NCBI GenBank assembly: GCA_040182905.1
Contig: JARQWU010000004.1
Coordinates: forward strand, 1 to 64,000
Origin: Barthelona sp. PAP020
Taxonomy: Eukaryota; Metamonada: BaSk clade
Length of the DNA stretch: 64,000 nt
Reading direction: 5' to 3'
Shown one piece after another: positions 58,801 through 64,000 of the stretch. Every line of letters starts with the position of its first letter. Positions within the stretch are counted from its first letter, which is position 1. The position numbers were made by a program, and so were the translations under genes. The notes under the pieces are model-generated. The model did no database searches. It was given only the letters and a program-made list of their open reading frames with translations, and was not told the origin of the DNA.

Positions 58801-61241
58801 AATAAAACAGTGAACACAATGAAAAAAAAAGAATAAGTTGAGATATACATATAAGAAAATGAATCGTCCATAATATTGAAAGGTAAAAAATACAAGATCA
58901 TGAAGAGAACAGTATTAAAAAAACATAAAAATAAAGCAATATGATGAAAGATTCGGGTACGTTTGGGAAACATCCTTAACCAAACAAATAAACTTAATAA
59001 AAAAGTAAAAGGGTATAATATGAAGATTAACAGATGTGAATAAACAGTTTCTTTATTATAAAAAGTGATAAAAAATTTGATCACTAAAATGATGTAAAAT
59101 GATGTTTCAATAATTATATTAAAATAGTAAGATGAACGATGTTGTTTACATAACCTTTGATTAAAATAGATTAGAGTTTGAAAAATACAAATAACTTGAA
59201 ATATTATTAAATTGCTGAAAGAAAACATTGTTTTGATTTCAAAATAAGATGTAAACATGAATAAATAACTTGTATAAATATTCAATAATAGAACATACAC
59301 AGTTCTATTCATCTTTTTGAAACTTACAAATATTTTGATGAGAAAGAACTGAAATACTGCAAATTTATTGATGGTATCAAATTTTTGATTGAATAATATC
59401 AAAAATCTCATAAATAATATGAAACAAAAAAATTCAACAAATTTCAAATATTTCCAGAAATATTCTCCGTTGAAATGGAAGTTGCTATTCTTTCCTCTAC
59501 TTTTTTTAATTTTTTTTAATTTTTTGATGAAATTGGTTGAATAATCAAAATAACCATTGATATCACTATTCATTAAGTACAAAATAATTAAAATGATGAA
59601 TATTATGGAAGGATTCAATGATGTTTTAAATATTAAAGGAAAACCAAAACCAAACAAAGTTGTACAAATTAAAAAAAGTAAAGTTAAAAAGATGAAAGTT
59701 TTAAAACGTCTTGGTAAAATGTTAACATTTTCATACATGTATATTTCTTGTGAAAAGACATCACTGATTTCGTTTAAATCAATATTTTCAGTAATATAAC
59801 TGAAAAACACTTGAAAATACTCCAAAAAATATTTACTACATATCTTTTCTCCAAAAGTTTTAAAGGGAATGAAAAGAAATGGTAATAAACAGTAAAAGAA
59901 TTCATAACCAATCGTATAATGTAAAAAATGTAAAGCAAAAAATAAGAATATCACTAAAATGTTCATACTAACAATCAAAATAAATAAGGAATTGTTTAAC
60001 ACTTCAAATAAAAAAAATTTCTTTTCACCTTCTACCAGTTCTTCCTCCACAACTTCTTCATCATCTTCTACTTCTTTTTGTTCTTTTTGTCGCTGTTCTT
60101 CTACTTCTTCTTTTTCTCCAATAAAATTAATCATTTCATCAAATCTAACCTTCATTCGTCTTTTTTGCCTTTCCTCATCTTTAAAACCAGTTCCAATTTC
60201 CATCTTTTTCTTCCCCAATATTTGTGATTGCGTTGGTGTTACTTGCTTTTCTTCCTCAATTAACAACTCATCATTCATTGGCTCAAAATGATCAAAGTTA
60301 TAAAAAAATTCCATCTCCATCTCATCCTTCTTCACATTGTGATAAAACAAATACAAAAAAATAACAATGAAACTACCAATTGAAACCATTATAGCCCAAT
60401 ACAGTTTGAATTTAAATAGGTCAATATCCAATAAGATACCAAAAATAGAACAACAAATCAAAGGTATCGATACACGATATAATGGTTGAAGTTCCATTAT
60501 TTTAGAAGGTAAAAAACTTATAACCAATGAATAAACAAAAAAAAGTATGAAACAAACCACACAGAAAGTACAAAAGTTAAAGACTAATTGAGCATTGTAA
60601 CTAACATTAAAACCATGTATAAAAACACTCCCAATCGCACATACAATGATAATAAATGCCGTTATTATGAATTTAGTAATAACTTCAAAATTACTGATAT
60701 AATTATCCGCAAATCGTCTCTTTTTTATTGATTCCAAATATTTGACCAAAGATTTAAGAGGAATCTCAGAATAATGCATAGACTTACCAGGCAAATATAA
60801 AAACGTAACTAAAATGATTAAATATATGAATTTGGTCATATAATAGTCTAAATACGTCATAATTTCACATACATAACATCCAATCACAATAGCTAACATG
60901 TATTTCGATACATTCTTTTTTAGTATCTTTATTTTCTCCAAAAATATCGAAATTATAAATCCTCGGATGCAAATACCAAATATTAAACTTAATATCTGTT
61001 CATATGTCGAAACATTTTGCCCCGAATATGATTTTTGCAAATAATTTAAAAAAATTACAAAAATTATTTGTATTAAACATAAAGCAATAATTAAAAATTG
61101 TTCAACATTAAATAAAGGTCTTGTTTGATTGTTTAATTTTCTTTTTAAATCAATATTTGATATGTAAAGCAAAAAAAATGCAAAAGACACATAACCAAAA
61201 CTTAAAATGATAAATATTAAACTTTTTGTATCATATGTCAT
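55896..61241 (-). CDS. Giant TML/DEK1-like calpain homologue, protease domain degenerate
   Basis: 1781 residues. A first membrane block (residues ~1-320) is followed by a Glu-rich cytosolic loop (~325-420), a second and longer membrane block (~420-960) and a cytosolic half. That is the two-block-with-loop plan of plant DEK1. Residues ~1350-1640 track the calpain core: HGLFVIKLY, EYLLIDDVVDL (cf. VVIDDLLP), FLIPLLEKALIIFFGG (cf. LWVPLLEKAYAKLHG, near 1467), then DRWSSDLIDDAY (cf. GDWSDDSPLW) and KGVWISYDELIKH (cf. GTFWMSYEDFLKH, near 1622). A C2-like tail ends it. The active Cys motif G-D-C-W is not present, and the Asn loop R-N-P-W-G is replaced by IPVQQ. The frame opens at TTG; the first ATG is 61241. 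It is a diverged relative of the gene at 15062, not a recent duplicate. Confidence 0.68.
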   Translation of the reverse strand: MTYDTKSLIFIILSFGYVSFAFFLLYISNIDLKRKLNNQTRPLFNVEQFLIIALCLIQIIFVIFLNYLQKSYSGQNVSTYEQILSLIFGICIRGFIISIFLEKIKILKKNVSKYMLAIVIGCYVCEIMTYLDYYMTKFIYLIILVTFLYLPGKSMHYSEIPLKSLVKYLESIKKRRFADNYISNFEVITKFIITAFIIIVCAIGSVFIHGFNVSYNAQLVFNFCTFCVVCFILFFVYSLVISFLPSKIMELQPLYRVSIPLICCSIFGILLDIDLFKFKLYWAIMVSIGSFIVIFLYLFYHNVKKDEMEMEFFYNFDHFEPMNDELLIEEEKQVTPTQSQILGKKKMEIGTGFKDEERQKRRMKVRFDEMINFIGEKEEVEEQRQKEQKEVEDDEEVVEEELVEGEKKFFLFEVLNNSLFILIVSMNILVIFLFFALHFLHYTIGYEFFYCLLPFLFIPFKTFGEKICSKYFLEYFQVFFSYITENIDLNEISDVFSQEIYMYENVNILPRRFKTFIFLTLLFLICTTLFGFGFPLIFKTSLNPSIIFIILIILYLMNSDINGYFDYSTNFIKKLKKIKKSRGKNSNFHFNGEYFWKYLKFVEFFCFILFMRFLILFNQKFDTINKFAVFQFFLIKIFVSFKKMNRTVYVLLLNIYTSYLFMFTSYFEIKTMFSFSNLIIFQVICIFQTLIYFNQRLCKQHRSSYYFNIIIETSFYIILVIKFFITFYNKETVYSHLLIFILYPFTFLLSLFVWLRMFPKRTRIFHHIALFLCFFNTVLFMILYFLPFNIMDDSFSYMYISTYSFFFIVFTVLFLSSPVILLGHLGSLKNQHLLYVDTDFNAFVYFFKNNQIIRNISAYYRAVYIILFCFIALKVELMVFYRDYNSILVIFISTACFIWMTLFNKTDSMILNEKISKTLNVEMLEKVISYLIDSTIYVKSPSMLESIHAFTKKKYYETNLNTKNKQKNKPKKENEQLDALLLFIENFKRENSKNTKNTFENHLLNKSQLKIDESDFVSENHSLFANSNLELEIEKHYYFYFIMVLITNRVNANRHHLIQEWKHERSFNFNVSKVREDAKVTWIVLKDFYGFTKSYQKTLKRLSSQVVNTAEFPLIPLDLQSFRDISISDNSSILQMDTSYKNLFSTTPSLNTATLTDASSPNVQTYNSVHNHTLPTNNYTEQLYDIPIHVVIDEETADNFFVKDVAKINDSDTNNKMDTLINNEHAVREMIFQENILLFQSLEVDEYTKYLKYFIKFFKMHKNLKNYEDTGDLEALAGFDRFNEFFNKNFMKLYSVNNLEFQRISHLFFNEVILSDMNKDDDLDVFDMLTVFSLDQQKGVVSDLVVDTQENEDQRNNEENERNRDSIGKIKISDVYRHKDCVIGTIHDFNEENGHITNKTMKEIIDFMAYYQMEFKNIIRYSFKHGLFVIKLYCHEEEEYLLIDDVVDLKRNHSRKNPKAFLIPLLEKALIIFFGGSLNIYQKYFTFSTALKLLINTQKNVYNRRNLVNPFLSSFIYQSLKQASNLQEYSNCNVVEFVCKDDQEKRFHITAVSQRRDSYEQLIFLIPVQQTFASIKSFFKDENIKVFFSSSDRWSSDLIDDAYSNISPFYKDKGVWISYDELIKHTRAIITGPIFDFMQESIIYSKTSNVCVFKDRNTPPSNEIFKFLPQFVLNIEEIHRFHDIYVEITQLNCFGDDDIIPLFANVLKHDIIPISKSVPFQYVIEPKLCKKRTDSFVFNVSSLLSLKKHSIVVFMQDCKQKEVEFSIKVYSDHKISIWQSN

Positions 61242-61455
61242 CACAAAAAACTCAAAATTCTTTAAATTATTGTCCTTCACAACATAAAAAAATTTTTTTT
61301 TCAAAAATCATTCATTTAAAAAACAAATTAATCTTTCAATCATTTATATTTAATAACAATAAAACATCAAACCAACTAAAAAAAAAAAGAAAACTGTGGA
61401 TTCATCTTTCACTTGCCAAAAAAAAAGTCAAATTGTGGAATAAGTTCATATAAAT

Positions 61456-61764
61456 TTAACGATATTTTCTAAAGCTTGTTTCAACTTTAAGAGCACGTTC
61501 ATCACGGACAGCATTAACCTTTTCGGCGGCTTTATCAATCACTTCATTTGGAATTCTAATATGATTTATCATTTGACCTTTGATAAATATTTCTGGAATT
61601 TGTTTGAACGTTTCTCCATCAGCAGATGTATATATAGCTTGAATTAAAACAATATCCATATATCTATCAATTTCCTTTAAAATTCCATTATAAGTGGCGC
61701 CACTTTTCAATTCAACTAAAACTGCGCCATCTGTAGCAATATTTAACACAGACAGTGGAAACAT
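61456..61764 (-). CDS. LSM4: U6 snRNA-associated Sm-like protein LSm4
   Basis: 102 residues. LSm4 is part of LSm2-8 (U6 snRNA, splicing) and LSm1-7 (mRNA decapping). It has the LSm4 pattern: MFPLSVLNIA, then Sm1 VLVELKSGATYNGILKEIDRYMDIVL and Sm2 with FIKGQMINHIRIPNEVID. The Gly/Arg-rich or Asn-rich tail found in some species is replaced by a short basic end. The longest frame extends upstream into the neighbouring promoter; the ATG at 61764 matches the family N-terminus. Its start is only 43 bp from that of the divergent ENT-domain gene. Confidence 0.93.
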   Translation of the reverse strand: MFPLSVLNIATDGAVLVELKSGATYNGILKEIDRYMDIVLIQAIYTSADGETFKQIPEIFIKGQMINHIRIPNEVIDKAAEKVNAVRDERALKVETSFRKYR

Positions 61765-61807
61765 ATTAACAATAAAATATTTTAATTTATATATTTTTTT
61801 AATTAAC
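61765..61807. promoter_or_regulatory. 43-bp bidirectional promoter region, LSm4/ENT protein
   Basis: Only 43 bases lie between two divergent start codons. The sequence is almost pure A/T, with ATATATTTTTTTAATTAAC directly before the plus-strand ATG. At least one promoter must overlap transcribed sequence or be shared. Confidence 0.5.
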
Positions 61808-62671
61808 ATGAGTGCTTCTAACAAACAAAAACAAGGTCGAGATCTTGTAGAAAATATACGTGAATTAGATTTATTGGCTTTTGAAGCAGTGTTATCTGCT
61901 TTAAAAGTTCGAGGTGTTCCTTATTTTAAAGTTGGACCCATTATATCAAGATTACAGGAGACATTGAACATTAGTGTTGATTATCTTGAAGCTTTTAATG
62001 AGACTATTAATGATTCTGGCATTTTGAACGAAATGGAGTCCACATTTCAGTCTTCTTCTGCCCGTGCATTATTGGAAGCAACACCAAACATTCAAGATTT
62101 TTTAACAATTCATCCTCCTTCTTTATTGGTTGACAGACCTGTTTCTTCTGATGCTGCAATATTAGCCAGATCTTCTCTTTATAGCTATATTAATAATTTA
62201 GGAACTGCTAATCATCAAATTACTGACTTATTTTTAACCAAAACAAAATTCTCGTTGAAAGAAAAGAAAGCTCTTGCTTCATTATTGACCACTGAAATTG
62301 GTGGTAGTATTGACAGTCACATTGCATCAATTGCATCTGAAGCTTTAAATACGGAAATTGATGTAGTAAATCAATTGTTGGATGAACTTGAAGAGAACGA
62401 ATCAATAGAATTGAATGATAACGATGATAACGATGATAATGATGGGAATGAAGAAGATCAAGACGAAGAAGAAGACGATGAACGAGATGATGAAGAGGAA
62501 GATCATGAAGAAGAAGAGGATGAAGAAGAAGAAATAGAAGAAGATATTGTGGATTCAATTGATACTGTTGATGTAAATGAAGATGATAATGAAGTTGATG
62601 ATGAAGCTGAAAAGGAGAATATTGAAGTGCATGATAACGATGGATCCAATATGCAAGATATTGAACAATAG
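61808..62671 (+). CDS. ENT (EMSY N-terminal)-like domain protein with acidic tail
   Basis: 287 residues. Residues ~15-75 fit the ENT domain: RELDLLAFEAVLSALKVRG, then PIISRLQETLNISVDYLEAF and ETINDSGI. This helical module is found in EMSY and in plant Agenet/ENT chromatin proteins. The middle (~90-195) is helical with no known domain. Residues ~195-287 are an extremely acidic Asp/Glu tract encoded by GAT/GAA repeats, typical of nucleosome- or histone-binding tails. A chromatin-associated role is inferred. The frame opens far upstream at 61694 but overlaps LSm4; the ATG at 61808 starts the domain cleanly. Confidence 0.55.
   Translation: MSASNKQKQGRDLVENIRELDLLAFEAVLSALKVRGVPYFKVGPIISRLQETLNISVDYLEAFNETINDSGILNEMESTFQSSSARALLEATPNIQDFLTIHPPSLLVDRPVSSDAAILARSSLYSYINNLGTANHQITDLFLTKTKFSLKEKKALASLLTTEIGGSIDSHIASIASEALNTEIDVVNQLLDELEENESIELNDNDDNDDNDGNEEDQDEEEDDERDDEEEDHEEEEDEEEEIEEDIVDSIDTVDVNEDDNEVDDEAEKENIEVHDNDGSNMQDIEQ
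62415..62600 (+). repeat. GAT/GAA low-complexity coding tract
   Basis: Imperfect runs of GATAACGAT and GAAGAAGA units within the ENT-domain gene encode the acidic tail. Likely prone to length variation. Confidence 0.7.
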
Positions 62672-63316
62672 ATAATTGTTTGTGTTTTGCGTTATAAAAG
62701 AGTTTAATAAGTGTTTTTTATTTATGTTAGTTACCACCTTTAGAAAAATCCAAAGTGAATGAAATAAAGAAAGATGTTATTGAATTGGCAAATAAAAAAT
62801 GGGAATCTTTGTTTAAAAAAGACACCTTAAACGGTTAGAATAAAATAAATACAAAACATTATTTATGTTTGTTGATTTTTTTATTTGAAACTACTGAAGG
62901 AATAAATCAAACGAAGAACGAAAAAGTTTTGGATTTTCTTTTTCCAAAACAACTCAAAAGTCTGTAATTGATCTTTCACAAATAAAAATATCTAAAGAAA
63001 CAATAAAAAAAAAGGACTTTTTGAGAAACAAATATTTACTATGAGAAAAAAACCGGATTTATTCAAATACAATAAAATTGCATAAACAATAATATTAACT
63101 TATTATTTATTTATGCAAATGTAAGTGAATAAAACATTTGGATGAATCATTTCAATTTTGTGAAGTTTTTGTTTGTTTTCCAAAGTCAAAAATAAAATCA
63201 AAATCTTATTTTTTAATTATTGTAAACACAAAAAAACAAAAAAGTTGTTCTATTTTTGAAAACAAAAAAGAACAAAAATGAGACACACATATATTGAAAA
63301 ATGGCAAAATATACAA
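62672..63316. other. Convergent intergenic region, one unexplained open segment
   Basis: 645 bases between the ENT-domain gene (+) and the edge gene (-). Bases 62731-62838 form an ATG-less 35-codon frame (LPPLEKSKVNEIKKDVIELA...) preceded by TTTATGTTAG, which looks like an intron end. I could not find a matching donor in the ENT gene or elsewhere. The rest is AT-rich with no feature seen. Confidence 0.35.
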
Positions 63317-63628
63317 TTACATATCAAAATCAAAAACTTCAAGTTCACGAGTAACAAGAAATATATCATTTGCTGTGGTATCTTCAAACTTTAAAGAGAT
63401 AAATTCTCTATCGGGAGGAGAAAATGTTTCAGAAGAATTAACGGTCTCTTCACTTTCGTTATCGTTACCGTAAGGAAGACTAAAGTTTTGAATTGGGGTG
63501 CTTCTATCTCTTTCAAAAAAAACAAAAGTTGGACTTCCTAAAATTTTAATTGGAGGTGAATATGGTGTAAATGTGGAAGAAGAAGAAGAACGAAAAGAAG
63601 AAACAATGGGACTAAAAGAAAAAGACAT
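63317..63628 (-). CDS. Ser-rich hypothetical protein or 3' exon of the edge gene
   Basis: Open frame ending at TAA/TTA 63317. The first plausible ATG is 63628 (MSFSFSPIVSSFRSSSSSTF). 103 residues, Ser/Pro-rich then acidic, ending LVTRELEVFDFDM. TTTTCTTTTAG just inside the frame could be a 3' splice site, which would fuse this segment in frame to the upstream acidic gene at 63785 (…VEDF-PIVSSF). The implied intron (~160 nt) would be longer than the others here. No family recognised. Confidence 0.35.
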   Translation of the reverse strand: MSFSFSPIVSSFRSSSSSTFTPYSPPIKILGSPTFVFFERDRSTPIQNFSLPYGNDNESEETVNSSETFSPPDREFISLKFEDTTANDIFLVTRELEVFDFDM

Positions 63629-63784
63629 AAAAAAAAATAATTGGAGAAGAAAGTAAAATGAAAAGCAATTTCCTAGATTAGAAGTCAAAGCATAACCACA
63701 ATTAAAATTAAAAAGAAATAAGATCATAAATACTTTACAAACAATAGACAATAAAAAAGGTAAAAAAAAAGAAAATGAAAAAAA

Positions 63785-64000
63785 TTACAAGTCTTCAACT
63801 TCAGATTCGATTGACTCAATATCATCAAACAAACTTTCAGACATGATTACAGTTGATTCATTGTTAAAATTCGTATTTTTATCAGTGTCAAAAATTTCAG
63901 GGTCTACAATAAAAATGTCTTCACCAACAATGTCTTGAATTTTTTTTTTTGTGATCTCCCCAGATTTATCTCTCTTTTTCCATTTCAAATGAGATGGACG
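63785..64000 (-). CDS. Partial acidic protein, runs off the window edge
   Basis: A frame open from the right edge to TAA at 63785 encodes ~71 residues: RPSHLKWKKRDKSGEITKKK, then an acidic stretch with DIFIVDPEIFDTD and SLFDDIESIESEVEDL. No start is within the window. It may end here or continue through an intron into the frame ending at 63317. No family recognised. Confidence 0.45.
   Translation of the reverse strand, partial: RPSHLKWKKRDKSGEITKKKIQDIVGEDIFIVDPEIFDTDKNTNFNNESTVIMSESLFDDIESIESEVEDL

Noticed and set aside
1-64000. CRISPR arrays, bacterial operons, insertion sequences with transposase
   Set aside because: No regularly spaced repeats, ribosome-binding sites or transposase motifs; the genes and introns are eukaryotic.

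Overview
This window is AT-rich nuclear DNA from a flagellated microbial eukaryote with a compact, intron-poor genome. The standard genetic code fits every gene. The evidence is eukaryotic machinery throughout: an axonemal dynein heavy chain, CCT/TRiC, LSm4, Spt4, TFIIE-alpha, UTP6, REI1, and the CORVET/HOPS and Commander subunits. Intergenic gaps are often under 250 bp (43 bp between the LSm4 and ENT-domain start codons). I can support three introns, of 35, 42 and 44 nt. All have a CTAA branch-like motif only 8-10 nt before the 3' AG, and several genes carry TTTCA directly before the ATG. Fused branch-point/3' splice sites and initiator-proximal start codons are known from metamonads (parabasalids, diplomonads), so a metamonad-like flagellate is my best guess. 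I cannot assign a species, and I recognise no long stretch by name.

Layout: 0.4-2.9 kb (-) OpgB/MdoB-type phosphoglycerol transferase; 3.3-4.5 (-) DHHC palmitoyltransferase; 4.8-8.1 (+) adenylyl-cyclase-shaped pseudoenzyme; 8.4 (-) eL41, a 25-residue ribosomal protein; 9.0-10.35 (-) TFIIE-alpha; 10.4-13.6 (-) a beta-propeller-like/RNase III/dsRBD fusion; 13.6-15.06 intergenic with repeat copy A; 15.06-19.8 (+) calpain-like polytopic protein without the protease Cys; 19.9-22.5 (-) HeLo/MLKL-like bundle, kinase, WD40 and CaaX box; 22.7-24.2 (-) UTP6; 24.3-24.8 (+) uS9 with an intron; 24.9-28.0 (+) VPS39-like; 28.2-29.9 (-) CCT-eta with an intron; 30.1-32.9 (-) VPS35L; 32.9-34.8 intergenic with repeat copy B and tRNA-Arg(ACG); 34.8-48.7 (-) DNAH1-type dynein heavy chain; 48.9-49.8 (+) Plus3/AT-hook/HTH protein; 49.9-50.8 (+) secreted CLN5-like protein; 51.0-51.4 (+) LMW-PTP; 51.5-52.9 (-) U-box/TPR protein; 53.1-53.4 (+) Spt4; 53.6-54.0 (-) membrane/EF-hand gene broken by an assembly gap; 54.1-55.2 (-) REI1/ZNF622 with an intron; 55.3-55.8 (-) VMA21; 55.9-61.2 (-) a second, larger TML/DEK1-like calpain relative, also degenerate; 61.5-61.8 (-) LSm4; 61.8-62.7 (+) ENT-domain protein; 63.3-64.0 (-) one or two incomplete genes.

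The genes are a mixture of housekeeping functions with no operon logic. The most unusual content is: (i) three giant multi-membrane-span proteins whose cytosolic enzyme folds (class III cyclase once, calpain twice) have lost recognisable catalytic residues; (ii) an intact RNase III fused behind a beta-propeller-like region; (iii) a candidate MLKL-like kinase with WD40 repeats and a C-terminal prenylation box; (iv) a bacterial-type OpgB phosphoglycerol transferase; (v) a roughly 515-bp element present in two inverted copies that are circular permutations of each other and carry hairpins with differing but paired stems. Domain calls rest on reading motifs by eye; no database search was run. Several starts were moved inward to the first true ATG because the longest open frames begin at TTG or GTG.
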